A stretch of 64,000 nt of DNA from assembly GCA_916048095.2 (NCBI GenBank), contig OU696584.1, positions 2,747,317 through 2,811,316 on the forward strand, given 5' to 3'. Positions 23,979 through 35,237 of this stretch are shown here, in pieces. Under the pieces are notes generated by a model. The model saw only the letters and a list, made by a program, of their open reading frames with translations, was not told the origin of the DNA and did not search any database. Source of the stretch: Sacculina carcini (Eukaryota; Arthropoda; Thecostraca; Sacculinidae). The position numbers and the translations under genes were made by a program. Positions within the stretch are counted from its first letter, which is position 1; each line of letters starts with the position of its first letter.

Positions 23979-26900
23979 CTACTTTTTGCCGTAGTTGTTG
24001 TAGCTAGGGTAGGTAGGCTTGGGGCACACAGTCACATACTGGTTCTGTTGCTGAGTCTGAAATACACACACACACACACACATACATATACACATACATA
24101 TAATTGCACAGACACTAGCGTGGTAATATATTGTTATGTATTATCTATTATTTGTTTACAGTCTATTTTTAAATACAACAGGCATTCATTGTAGTGAAGT
24201 TTGAAGCGTTTTAAATGTCCAAATGGAGCATTTTTCACTCGCAGTGATTGACAATGAAGTTATATGTCTATGAGCACATACAGGGGCGCCTACGATGTGT
24301 ACGTATATGCACGTCATGTTTTTATATCCAGAATTGTTACTGACAAACATTAGCTAGCGTCCTAACGTTTTACTTGTTTATTTATAATTACATAATTTAT
24401 ATAGCCCTTCTATTTATTGCTATATTTGTTAAATATATATATGCTGATAAATAATGTTAGATAACATTTTAAGAAGCGGACGGCGTTGTGTAGTTGTTCA
24501 CTTCTACTGCCAAAGATATCTGATATGATCTGGTCAGATGCAGTAGAATACTGAGATAAGACACGAAGTTATTTGATCTGATCACGGCCATGTGACGTCA
24601 TTCTCACCTTGGTCACGGTGACGTACTGGTTCTGGGTCTGTGTCTCAGTGACGTATTTGTACTCGGGATAAGCTGACGTGACCGTTTGCGTGACGTAATG
24701 CGGCACGTTCTGCGTCTCGGTGACGTATTCGTAGCTCACCTGCACACACACACACACACATGCGCGTATATTATCCTCCACACGGACAAACATAAATTCA
24801 TATAATTCAAACTGAATAGATATACAAAAATATGGATTCCCTTAGGGAATTATCGGAAAATTCAATACATTGTCGGCGAAAACAGTGAATCAATAAATGA
24901 TTGGAAGATTCAAGGAAACTTTTTGATAAATGGAAGCCGGGGCATATGAATGTATGACTTGCTCCCCGTGACAAAAGCCTGGCTACATATACACTCACAT
25001 ATAATTCCACAGAGATGAAAGAACATTTAGCAAGTATGAAACAGGTAGCATTGGAAGCGAATATAATAAGATTCTAAAATGAAACAGGTAGCATTGGAAG
25101 CGAATATAATATTATTCTAAAATAAAACAGGTAGCATTGGAAGCGAATATAATATTATTCTAAAATGAAACTGGTAGCATTGGAAGCGCATATAATATTA
25201 TTCTAAAATGTCCTAATGACATGGGTCTTAGGGAAACTTTTGTCCGAAATGTCCGAACGTTTACCTGAAAATGTGAGAAATTAATGCATATATTTATACT
25301 GTACGAGCCACGCAATTTAGTACCGGTACATAATGTTGGTACAATCAAAACAATCGTAATGTACTTCTAATATGACCAGAAATTTTTCATCAGATAATTA
25401 GGATGATAAAGATGTTATTCGTGTAATCATTAATATCAAGAGCTATTTGTGTTTTTCTATCTGGTTGAGATTATTCAGCGAGAAATCTTAGGATTTCGTG
25501 ATATCGAGTATTGTGAGGCAGTATTGTGATATCAAGTATTGTCGCAGTTCGGCGAGAAACTGCAATGCACAACGGCAAGATAACTACCGCCATGCATGCG
25601 TGGGTGCGTATTGAGCTGTGTACAAGAACCATATATTGAATATATTGAATATCCGCTGAGAATCTGATAATGTAGCTTTCAAAAAGCCACATTTTTGATA
25701 AAATTCACATCATTGACCTTGGACCCATTCTGGACCAATTTATACATGATGAAATTACATGGATGGAAATTATAATCGATAAATATAATTATCTATAAAT
25801 ATAATCTATAGATAAATGAGGTTGCAATTGTATTGGAAAAGTATCTTGAAGTTTGGTTTATGGATAAAATTTAACTCGTAACTCCATGCATTCGGACTTG
25901 ATTTATTTCCTATACGGCAGTAAAGTTGACGGGAACATTTCGTTGAGCATATCATATTTGGAACATTTGTATGTATCACAGTGTGTGTGTGTGTGTGTAC
26001 GTGTGTGTGTGTGTTCACCTGTGTCTGCGTGACGTATTTGTACTCGGGGTAGGCCTGGGTCTGGTAGGCGGTCTTGGTGACGTAGTATGGCACCTGGGCG
26101 GTCTCAGTGTAGTACTTGTTGACCACCTCAGTCTCGGTGTAGTAGGCCTTCTCTGTCTTGGTGACGTAGGCCGTCTCTGTGAAGTATTCGTGCTCGGTCA
26201 CGTACTGAGTGTCGTACAGCACCTTGGTCGATATCTGGTCGCAGCGAAATCAAACCACACACACACACACACATGTACACGTAAACACATTGAAATATGA
26301 AGTGGCAATATTTGCGATTATGCCACACCGTACTTTCACTGCCATATCTCCGGCTCAAAACAAAGTTGAAACTTTTTCCACGTGCAGAAATATTTTCCAA
26401 ATGTTGAGAGAAAATTCACGTGCGTGCATATATGTTTGTGTGTGTGTGAGTGTGTGTGTTTGTGTGTGTTACCTTGACATCGGGAGCAATGTAGCTGGTG
26501 ACGTACTGAGTCTGGTACTGAGTGCTGGGGTAGTAGAGGGTCTCCGTGATTTGTTGATACAGTGTGGTTGGCTGCAGAGCTGTGTATGTGTTGTAGCGGG
26601 TCTCGTAGCCAATCTTGGTAGAAGTCACTGTACACACACACACACACACACATACACATACACGTCAAAAAGATAGCCAAATATACATTTTTGCTGATAA
26701 GGGCATTGATGGTTGAAATAGGATACCAGAATTTATTGTCAACCAAAAGATAACACATATATTCAAGAAATATTACGACAAATGGACGGCAGGACAAACG
26801 AGTGTTTGACTGTCATTCCTGTGTAGGACAGCTAGGTGATAACACACACATACACGTATGCACACAAATGACGGTGCATCATTGCAGCTCGTGCAAACAA

Positions 26901-27385
26901 AAAGTGATTTCTACCGTTGTGGAATCAATGTGTATCTTAAGAGCTTTGTCAAGCATCACTGGCTACATGAGGACGGTGCAACATGGTGAATGTGTATATA
27001 TTGGTGATTCTCACTCGCTCGCACTCTGCGGGTATTTGGCGAATGTCAACCATGGATTCATGAATTTCAAACTTGAACAACTCAAACAGAACTTGTATAT
27101 CATCTTTGATTACGAGTCAACATGCTGGCTGGTGCGGTGCATTTATATTTAACATGTTTGTCTCTTTTAATTTTCCTCACCGGTGACATAGTGAGTCTCT
27201 GCCTTGCACGGCGGCGTTCCATAGCCTGTCGATGGAGCCGGCGCGTCATACGAGGGGGCAATGGGAGGCGGCGCTCCATATTGGGCGTCAGGGGCGGCCT
27301 TAGCAGCGGCATCTGGGGCGGGCACTGCCACCACAGCAGCCACCAAGCACGCCACCACACACGCCACCACACTCATCGCGTTCAT
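23979..27385 (-). CDS. Secreted Tyr/Thr-rich YVT-repeat protein (novel, five coding exons)
   Basis: Minus-strand exons: 27385-27181, 26627-26473, 26234-26019, 24739-24608, 24056-23979. All acceptors are AG, all donors GT, and phases match (1, 0, 0, 0), giving about 261 residues. Residues 1 to about 21 are a signal peptide (MNAMSVVACVVACLVAAVVA). A Pro/Ala/Tyr segment follows (YGAPPPIAPSYDAPAPSTGYG). Exons 2-5 are repeats of Tyr-Val-Thr-x-Thr type; I count about 38 Tyr in all. A module VPxYVT...AYPEYKYVTxTQ occurs in exons 3 and 4, and NQYVTV occurs in exons 4 and 5. Beyond the signal peptide only two Cys remain, one on each side of the repeats (PPCKAE and TVCPKP). No enzyme domain or transmembrane segment is visible. 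It is likely an extracellular structural, matrix or adhesive protein, by inference from composition only. I do not recognise the family. Confidence 0.85.
24742..24758 (-). promoter_or_regulatory. (TG)n tract at the 3' splice site of YVT exon 4
   Basis: On the minus strand the intron ends in (TG)n directly followed by CAG. The same intron begins with (AC)n right after the donor (25981-26016 region), so the two ends are complementary. Confidence 0.7.
24812..24962 (+). pseudogene. Relic of LINE C-terminus and tail in YVT intron 4
   Basis: With one frameshift the end reads FKETF then DKWKPGHMNV before TGA. That matches the terminal FNDSFDQWKAGQTS at 33.2 kb and the relic at 26.7 kb. It lies antisense to the gene, just upstream (minus sense) of exon 4. 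Confidence 0.5.
25038..25209. repeat. Tandem repeat, 43-base unit x 4
   Basis: Four copies of a unit beginning GAAACAGGTAGCATTGGAAG and ending TATTCTAAAAT, with a few substitutions, inside the YVT gene's exon 3-4 intron. Confidence 0.95.
26255..26273 (-). promoter_or_regulatory. (TG)n tract near the 3' splice site of YVT exon 3
   Basis: Lies 20 bases above the acceptor GCGACCAG in a 238-base intron (26472-26235). The intron's donor side reads GTAACACACACAAACACACA, so an AC-GT duplex across the intron is possible. Confidence 0.7.
26715..26812 (+). pseudogene. Relic of LINE C-terminus in YVT intron 1
   Basis: Reads RIPEFIVNQKITHIFKKYYD then KWTAGQTSV and a stop, the same closing motif as the LINE fragment at 32.8-33.2 kb. 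About 100 bases remain. Confidence 0.6.
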
Positions 27386-28051
27386 TTTCTGCAAGGCGCA
27401 AAAGCACGCACACAAACGTGTGTGTCAACTTGTGCTCTCTCATTTAGAACAGTGGTTCGTACAGATCAGTTTTTATCAGAAGAGACTGCGGTTTTTGTGC
27501 GTATGTCTGTGTATATATGTGTGTGTGGGTATGTGCTTGTGTGTGTGTGTGTTCGTTTGTGTGCGTGTGTGTATTGTGAAATGTTTTACGCGGCGTGGTC
27601 GCAAACAATTGTGATTTCTCTGTCAACTGTGTAACAAACTTGACAAAGACAAACGTGCAAATACCCCGGCATACCATCAATCACACATATACATACACAC
27701 AGGCACACGCGCGCACACATGCACAGCACACACTGGTACACATACACGTTGGTACATAAACATATGAACATTCTCTGATACACACACGCACATACACACA
27801 CTCCTACTCAAACTTTGTATAAGACTGGAAGCTATAAGAATTTAAACTCTGAGATTGATAAATTTTGCTTAAAATTAGTAACAATGGCTATCAGACGACA
27901 ATAATTGAATTTAGGGAATTCAGGGAAGAACACAATTCATTTTATGGAAATCACTGTCTAATTATGCATCATAATTATTAAATTCAAGTTCGTTTTTACG
28001 ATATTCGGTTACAATAAGCTGCCAAAAATTGGGCTGGAAATGTTGGCTTAC

Positions 28052-28195
28052 CTTTTTCAGTTGAGGAAAGGGTAATCACAAAGCTATAGCCGTTTGTAGT
28101 GTACAAGGCTCACTCACGCACTCGCACACGTACAAGCACGCCGACAGACACGCACACACGCACGTACTAGCGCTCCACACAATGTCACACTGGTG
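28052..28195 (-). other. Probable 5' UTR exon of the YVT-repeat gene
   Basis: A strong donor (CTGAAAAAG|GTAAGCC, boundary at 28052) lies upstream of the first coding exon, which itself starts right after a CCTTGCAG acceptor at 27389, three bases before the ATG. An intron of 662 bases would join them. The upper limit is estimated from the TATA box about 30 bases further up. Confidence 0.5.
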
Positions 28196-28221
28196 TCTGG
28201 TAGCGCGTGTGCGTGCGTGCG

Positions 28222-28228
28222 TTTTATA
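28222..28228 (-). promoter_or_regulatory. TATA box for the YVT-repeat gene
   Basis: Minus strand reads GGGTATAAAACGC. It lies about 175 bases above the 5' UTR donor, a fitting distance for a short leader exon. TATA promoters are common for strongly, tissue-specifically expressed secreted proteins, but this use is inferred from position. Confidence 0.45.
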
Positions 28229-28659
28229 CCCATGAAAACACACGCACACACGCACACACACACACTCACACCAGCATGTTCACCATACTTGGTACTTTCG
28301 CTTTTGTTCAAACGTCTTGTCTGTCTGTCTGTTTGTCCGAGCTGGTGTGTGTGCGTGTACATGCATGTGTGTATGCGTGTGTGTGAGTGAGTGTGTGCGT
28401 GCGTGTGTGTGTGTGTGTGAGTGTGTGTGTTAGTGAGTTTGAGCGTGTGTGTGTGTGTGAGTGTGTGTGTTAGTGAGTGTGAGCGTGTGTGTGTGAGTGT
28501 GTGTGTTAGTGAGTGTGAGCGGCGATAGTGAGAATGTGCAGGCAAATGCGACACACTGCTCGCTGGCCTTGTTGACGTGATATTTGCTCGCCTAAATCTC
28601 GCGCTAATTTGCAACCAGCCTCTCTGGTCAATACGAATGGTAATTTTGAGTGGCAAATG

Positions 28660-28930
28660 ATCGCTGTTGTTGTTGTTGTTGTTGTTGTTGTTGACGTTTC
28701 TCAGGTGGTCTGGCCAAACAGCCTCGTGCTACTGAGGAAAGACACGGCTTTGAGACCGGGTTATTTCAGAAATATTTGGTGAATTTGATGTTGCGGTAAC
28801 TTCTGAGTTGAGAGTGTGCTATGCAGTGTTTGATGATGTGTGTGATGGTGTGTGGTGCTGAATTGCAATCTGCAATGTGAGTTTTGCCATATGTAGCCTG
28901 GCCGTAGGGTGAGGAAGGTGTCCATAAAAT
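28660..28930 (-). pseudogene. 3' end relic of the (AAC)n-tailed LINE family
   Basis: Read on the minus strand this matches the end of the LINE at 60.95-61.13 kb: GATTGCAATTCAGCACCACA, a run ending in CCGTGTC...CCTCAG...AACGTC, then an AAC repeat (eight GTT units on the plus strand at about 28,663-28,692). It holds the Cys/His-containing C-terminus in decayed form. Confidence 0.75.
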
Positions 28931-28989
28931 GCAAAAATTCGACGAGAAAACAATGGATATCAATTCAACATCACAATAACTTTAACCCT

Positions 28990-30390
28990 CTACTTATGTT
29001 TTGTCTGCAGCCAAATCGTGCTTGATTAAACCGAATTTGATGGTATTTTGTCAAATGAGTGAGCTATCGTGCATGTGCTATTATTGTTGATGAGATATGA
29101 CCGCTTTTGACTGCTGCATATTGGCTACGTAACCTTTTCTCTCGGATTCCTCACTTTTCAATGAGCCAACTCTTCATTTTCCACAACAGCGCTGAGAATC
29201 CAAGCAACTCAGTTGACGTAAATGTCAGTGAGAAACGAAAATGAACAAACTTGACTTGCTAAAAACACACTGTTTTCTGTTAGGCCTTGAATTTTCCACT
29301 TGACATCCCCTCGATTCCCCACCAGTGGGGAGTTCCTCACATATCACGGATCACTGTTCCAAACAGAAGTGACTGCCGCTCCTAAAGCTCTCGCCTACGC
29401 CTTTCGTTTCTCTTCAGCTTGTTTTGAGGCATACGAGCGACTTTACAAATTTAACATACAATCAAACACTGTTTTCGCAATCTCTTTTTTATTTGGCTTG
29501 TACATATATTTCTGTTTTGGCGGCGATAATTTCTAGGCAGACGAGACGTTGCCAACATCTAGGTCACGGGCGATATCGGACAACCATTCAGTGTGTGTGT
29601 GTGTGTGTCGGTGAGTATGCCTGTTTAATGGACTCACCCTGGAAGCCATCTGGCGCTTATTGTTGCAAAATTCACGGCAAAAAAACTCGCTAGATGTTTG
29701 ATCAGCATTTACGGAGCAAGAAAGTGGGTAGAACAGAGATATCAGATAAGAAACGATGCGAGCATAAAACGTAACTCTATTTCACATGTGCCCGCTGATA
29801 AAGCAACATCAACTTCTTTCACTGTGTCCTACGATAACTACAAATCCATAGTCAAAAACTGACTGTCATTTTAGAAAAGAGGGTTTTTTGCCGGACATGT
29901 TACTGAACGAATGAAGATTTGCTCATTTTATGCATTAACTACATAATTTGTCTGAACTCATTCAAGCTCATAGTGGAGTGATTGATTAGCTCAGTGAAGT
30001 TTATGTAGCCAATCGCGAAATTTTCTTCTAAACACACGAGACTGAAATTGATTGCGCATTTGCAGTTGACAAGTTTCTTTCTCGTTGTCTCGATGTTTGT
30101 TGTGAGTTGTTGTTCGCTTGTATCAAGTCTTTTAACAGCAATTTACCAATGTTGTGTTGGCGTAACGTTTTGGATTTAATTATCTACATCATCAGACACT
30201 GTATGCTCATCTAATGTCTCAATTGCAAATTGTTCGGACGCTTCATATTTACCGTCGTTGCGTCAAAAACTCGGCAACACACACCCTCATATACACACGA
30301 ACACCTTATTAATGCATTTTATTACATAAAATTAGTGAAACATTCCAAACGCTAGAAAAAATTGAATTGGAGTTCCAATTTTAGCCTCAC
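28990..30390. other. Non-coding stretch
   Basis: No credible coding frame. A short (TG)n lies at 29,590-29,608. Nothing else supportable. Confidence 0.4.
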
Positions 30391-30512
30391 TGTATATGCA
30401 GATACAGTATATGTTGCATATGAGTATATACACTTTATGCTCAGAACCGTATGCGTATGTATATATTCGTGTGAATGTTGTGTATGTGTGTGTATGCGTG
30501 TGTGTCGTCCAC

Positions 30513-30558
30513 ATGAATGTTTATCATTGCTTCGGTGATGCAACCGGCATCGTATGGA
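30513..30558 (-). CDS. Candidate exon of an unidentified minus-strand gene
   Basis: After ACATGCAG on the minus strand comes a 46-base segment reading PYDAGCITEAMINIH, ending at CAT|GTGGAC, followed by (AC)-rich sequence. Its entry phase fits the exit phase of the candidate exon at 31210-31268. The preceding (TG)n (30721-30840, plus strand CA) is about 160 bases upstream rather than adjacent. Family unknown. Confidence 0.25.
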
Positions 30559-30583
30559 CTGCATGTGACGCAGGTGTGTCTGT

Positions 30584-30676
30584 CTGTGTGTGTGTGTGTG
30601 TGTGTCTGTGTGTGTGTGTGTGTGTGTGTGTCTGTGTGTGTATGTGTGTGTCTGTGTGTGTATGTGTGTGTGTGTT
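30584..30676. repeat. (TG)n microsatellite, imperfect
   Basis: About 45 units with C and A interruptions. Confidence 0.95.
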
Positions 30677-30714
30677 CAACTGCATTCCTCAACCTCGTTG
30701 ACTACCTGTCTTGG

Positions 30715-30880
<166 letters not shown>

Positions 30881-31209
30881 GTTTGAGAAAGTGTAATTGG
30901 AGTGACCTGTATGCTTACAACAAAGCACTCAATGTGTATGCGTGTATGCATGTGTGTATGTGTGTTGCGTCAGCGACAATCGACACGGGAATTGCAAACA
31001 ATGCGACCAGTTCAACTAGCACCTCCATACCATGCTATACCATACCACGTGAACGCCACAGTAGCCCATCATCGCTGTCATGACTGCTCATCGCTTGTGA
31101 CCAGGTCGCTCCAATGTCCACGCACTGCCAGCTCATTGGCTATTCATCCACCGCCTCGACCGCCTGTATGTATGTGTGTATGTGTGTGTATGTACATGTG
31201 TGTTTTGAC

Positions 31210-31268
31210 ATGACGTCCTTGCTGGTGTAGAAAGTGGCATGTGAAGCTTCTAGCTCGAGATTCGCTTG
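31210..31268 (-). CDS. Candidate exon of an unidentified minus-strand gene
   Basis: A minus-strand (TG)n tract ending GTGTGAG leads into a 59-base segment reading QANLELEASHATFYTSKDV. It ends at GTCAT|GTCAAAACACACATG, and (AC)n follows. TG before, AC after, and a protein-like reading match the layout of YVT exons 2 and 3. Splicing to 30558-30513 keeps the frame open (junction codon ATT). No family recognised. Confidence 0.3.
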
Positions 31269-31269
<1 letters not shown>

Positions 31270-31313
<44 letters not shown>

Positions 31314-31352
31314 ACACACATACACACACACATACACACACATACACATATA
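31270..31352. repeat. (CA)n microsatellite, imperfect
   Basis: About 40 units with T interruptions. Confidence 0.95.
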
Positions 31353-31399
31353 CACATGCACAAATTCATACAGACAAGAACAAATTACGTTCGGGTTTT

Positions 31400-32700
31400 C
31401 ACTTTTCATTCAGGTTGAGTATTGAGTTTTCTTTAAGAATGTTTCTCATATTATTTAGCTGTTGTCTTGCTAAGCTGTGCTTTCACCGCACCAGCAAAAC
31501 ACTCACATGCAACATTTGCACTCTGCTGCTTCTCTCTGGCGATTCAAGAGATCAATAATCATTAGAGATTCAAGAATATCAAGAGATTTCTGGACATGCC
31601 GTCCGTGTACGAACTGCGGTGGTATTGTTGTTTTCACTCGGAATTGTCGTGCAGCCGTGCACAAACTATTCATGATCGCAGTCCGAACCTTGAGCTAGTG
31701 AACACGTTGAGATAGGTACAATATCTGAAGAAGATATCAGCCGGTGCATAAGTACAGCATTCATACATTCTGGTTGACTTTGATGAAGGTGTGACATTTG
31801 CTTGACGTGGTCTGGTTTCATGTGCTAGTATGGGACAATATTCTATTTTTATGGGGCAAGATTCTATTGGATATATTTTCTTCTGGTATGGCCAAACGTT
31901 GATTCGTACTCTGCAAACCGTGTTTGGTACCGCGGTTATAGCGTTGGTTTGACCTGGGATTGTCCCCAGGACATGACCCTGGTAGAATGACCACCGGTTG
32001 TTCTTCAAGGACATCTGCTTGTTTGTCGCTAGGGTGTTGTCCATTATGATTTACGACGATGACATTTCGCCTCTCGTGCGCCGCTTTCACTCACATTTGC
32101 CGACAAATGGCGCCCGAAAATCCGATTCAGCCGATGATGACAATCCCTGAGGGTATTTGCGCGGGCTATTTTCTCGCCTAACATAATGACGTCAACCAAA
32201 CTGACTACTGACCAGGAGGGCTTAAATGCCCGTGTGTTCAGGAGCGTTTCAGCCATTTGCTAGAAATCATGTGTATTAAATGGAGCGATATTGTTGAACG
32301 ATATTATAAAATAGATTTTGATCAGCATATATTTATTAACGACCAGGATATTATTCAGTTGAAATGTCACTCGACGATTACTGACGTCAAGGACACACAA
32401 GACCTGCTGTTAATCCAGAGTGGAACTGCTTTCATTTCGTCATTATGCGCGCCTCATCACGCGCACTTGTCTGTACAGGATCTGTGCACTTGAATAGATG
32501 AACTGATAGACAGATCAGAGAGAAAGGAAATTGCATAGTGGTTTGCGTCCAGCCAAATTTGCTCAGCTCGAAAAGTGATTTTGAGCAAAAATTTGTACAT
32601 TTTCGTACTGTCATTGTAATTCATATAAAAATCAATGAACAAGTTTAAAAGGGAAAACATTAGACGTCATTAATTGCATTGCTGCAATCTCCATTCATCT
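31400..32700. other. Mostly non-coding; two TGACGTCA palindromes and a short open frame
   Basis: TGACGTCA (CRE-type) occurs at about 32,187 and 32,377. Between them GGGCTTAAATGCCC could serve as an AT core, and an ATG at 32,269 opens 74 codons (MCIKWSDIVERYYKIDFDQH...). A minus-strand frame at 32,090-31,818 has some LTR-element flavour (LPGSCPGDNPRSNQRYNRG). Neither is convincing alone. Confidence 0.2.
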
Positions 32701-32702
32701 TG

Positions 32703-32740
32703 ATCATCAAATCACACATACACACAAACACACACACGCA

Positions 32741-32807
<67 letters not shown>
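32703..32807. repeat. (CA)n microsatellite, imperfect
   Basis: About 50 units. It abuts the 5' truncation point of the LINE fragment that follows. Confidence 0.95.
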
Positions 32808-32808
<1 letters not shown>

Positions 32809-32809
32809 A

Positions 32810-33245
32810 TCAGACCTCTGCTAGAATACGCTGCACCGGTATGGAGCCCACATCTTCAAAAACACTTGACGGCGATTGAGAGAGTACAAGGGACATTCAC
32901 AAAATGTATTGCGGAACTGAAACCCTGAACTATGAGCAGAGATTCCAAAAAATTGACTTGCCAACGCTAGAATAAAGAAGAAAAATAGATGTCATAATGA
33001 TTTACAAATGTTTAAGTAGAAAAGACACAATCCAACATGAGGGAATGTTTTAAATATCAAAATCTACCAGGGGACATGGCAAAAAACTATTGCTAAACAC
33101 AATAAAACGGGATCTGAAAAATATAATTTTCCATATAGAGCTATAACACATTGGAATAAGTTACCGGCCAATATCACAAACAAAAATACCATCAAAGGAT
33201 TTAATGACTCATTTGATCAATGGAAGGCGGGACAGACGAGCTGAC
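32810..33245 (+). pseudogene. LINE fragment: RT C-terminal region
   Basis: Reads RPLLEYAAPVWSPHLQKHLT at the start, then IERVQGTFTKCIAELK, HWNKLPANI and a closing FNDSFDQWKAGQTS before TGA. These are the standard post-RT motifs of CR1/jockey-type LINEs. Several stops and frameshifts. It is truncated exactly at a (CA)n tract. Confidence 0.8.
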
Positions 33246-33459
33246 TCAGTCCTGCCTACTACAATTCGGTGAGAACAATTCGGTGAGAACACACAGATGA
33301 TGGGTCGAATAGAGCAATAACGTACGCTAACAAACATATACGGCAAATGAATTCAGATTAATGTGAATATCGTTAATAAATACACTGTGGAGCAAAGAGC
33401 TATCAATAAATGTATCAACAGTTTTCCATGTATCCACACAAATGACACTCAACTAGCTT

Positions 33460-33465
<6 letters not shown>

Positions 33466-33500
<35 letters not shown>

Positions 33501-33511
33501 GACACACATAC

Positions 33512-33546
<35 letters not shown>

Positions 33547-33552
33547 CACATA
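33466..33552. repeat. (CA)n microsatellite, imperfect
   Basis: About 43 units with several interruptions. On the minus strand it reads (TG)n and ends TTTGCAAG, an acceptor-like context. Confidence 0.95.
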
Positions 33553-33603
33553 CACGCGTATATGCTTACGGGGTGCTATAAATCAGACTTGTTTACGCGT
33601 TGG

Positions 33604-33826
<223 letters not shown>

Positions 33827-34104
33827 TGTGCGTATATACAAGAGTTCTGGTAGTTACGTGGCGATTGCGCGATATGCCGACATACTCTCATGTGTGTGTG
33901 TATGTGTGTGTGTGTTTGTATGTGTATATGTGTGTGTCAGTGTGTTTGTAATGTCATTCACGTTTGTGTAAGCACGTTTCGATGCTAATTGAGAGAATCT
34001 GCCTGCCTCTCACGCTCTCCTTATCTCTGTCCTGTTCTCTGCATCTCCTTGTCTCTGTCCTGTTGTCCTGCCAGTTCTCTGAACTATCATTCTCTCTCCC
34101 TCTG

Positions 34105-34247
34105 TCATTCTCTTATTCTGTTCGTCGTCGTGATTGTCCACTGTTCGCCACAGTCATTGGCGGGCCGGCCGACCATTTTAGCCATGTCCTCGACGGTGAC
34201 GTGACCAGATTCTAGGACACTCTCATCCTGATCCACACGCACTTTCA
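34105..34247 (-). CDS. Candidate exon of an unidentified minus-strand gene
   Basis: On the minus strand a (TG)n-rich tract ending GCTGGCGAG leads into a frame reading VKVRVDQDESVLESGHVTVE, then DMAKMVGRPANDCGEQW, strongly protein-like with alternating acidic and hydrophobic residues. The frame closes at TGA (34105), though a donor at ATG|GTCGGC or ACA|GTGGAC could end the exon earlier. The plus strand also has a pyrimidine-rich run and CACAG at about 34,154, but its reading is poorer. It may be a 5' exon of the same gene as the candidates at 31.2 and 30.5 kb. Confidence 0.35.
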
Positions 34248-34615
34248 CTCGCCAGCGCACACACACACACGCCCACACACACATACACACAAACACACAG
34301 ATACAGACACATGTATGTGAGATTACGCATTGTGTGTGTATGCGTGTGGAATAGGAGGAAACTTGAATGATAAATCGCCAGAAGCGTGTTTGTGTGTATT
34401 TTCAGCAATATCAGTATTATTGAATGTATTTTTTCACATGGTGTGAATATCAATAAATAAATTAATTAATTTGACTGTTACAGCGCCGTAGCAACTGCCC
34501 CCGAACCTCCCGGTCGGAGGGCCGATTGTTGAGGGACCCCATTGCCTCACGCATGCTATTAAAATGTATCCTAAAGTAGCGCATAAATGTCACCAGCTTG
34601 ATGGAGACCTTAAAG

Positions 34616-34926
34616 AAGTGGTTCCCAACCTGGGGTAAATTACCCCCTGGGGGTAATTTAGCAATTGTTCGGGGGTAATGTAGGTGTGACAGGAAAATGT
34701 TAAGAATTCGTATTGTATTGGGATTAATGTTAACTTAGCATATTATGTTTATTGTTTGCATTGTGTGGATATCGTATTGCTCATATGGCGTGTTATATAT
34801 AGTTGTGTGTGCACGCGTGCGTGTGTGTGTGAATGCTTACAGTAACATGTACAGTAACAAAGGGGTAACATGCTTAATATGGGATGCTAAATTGGGTAAC
34901 AAGCTGAAAAAGGTTGGGAACCACTG
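34616..34926 (+). mobile_element. hAT-type MITE, 311 bp, with 8-bp target duplication
   Basis: Ends are AAGTGGTTCCCAACC and GGTTGGGAACCACTG, inverted repeats of 14-15 bases resembling widespread hAT termini. Both sides carry CCTTAAAG (34608-34615 and 34927-34934), a perfect 8-base duplication as hAT transposases make. No coding capacity. Confidence 0.93.
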
Positions 34927-35237
34927 CCTTAAAGGGACTGCTCTTAGCTTCATTTTTCCCCAGTATTTCTTTTGAGGAGCGGGCATAGGACCTCGCATCG
35001 GCTCTGAGCGCTGATATGAGCACAAGCGCAGAAATGGCAACACGGATCAAGTGGCAAACACAAGGATGCAAACAAACATACACCAGTAAGAACACAGAGC
35101 ACACACAGGAACATCATAATTTGAAATGGGCAGCAAATCACACTGAATCAGTAACAGACAGTTGAACATGCAGGATACAGAATACAGAACAAGCATGAAG
35201 AGTAAGGATGATACAGGGAAAATAATGACTGTGATCA

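Noticed and set aside
27122-27634. Plus-strand open frame of 170 codons over YVT exon 1
   Set aside because: It is antisense to the signal-peptide exon, whose splice phases and downstream exons are consistent on the minus strand. The plus reading has no family features.
29300-29536. Plus-strand frame of 78 codons (MTSPRFPTSGEF...)
   Set aside because: It has no homology I recognise, no splice context, and a hydrophobic end typical of AT-rich non-coding DNA.
30690-30714. 25-base mini-exon between (TG)n and (AC)n on the minus strand
   Set aside because: Flanks look right, but two of three phases hit a stop inside, and the third does not match the phases of neighbouring candidates.
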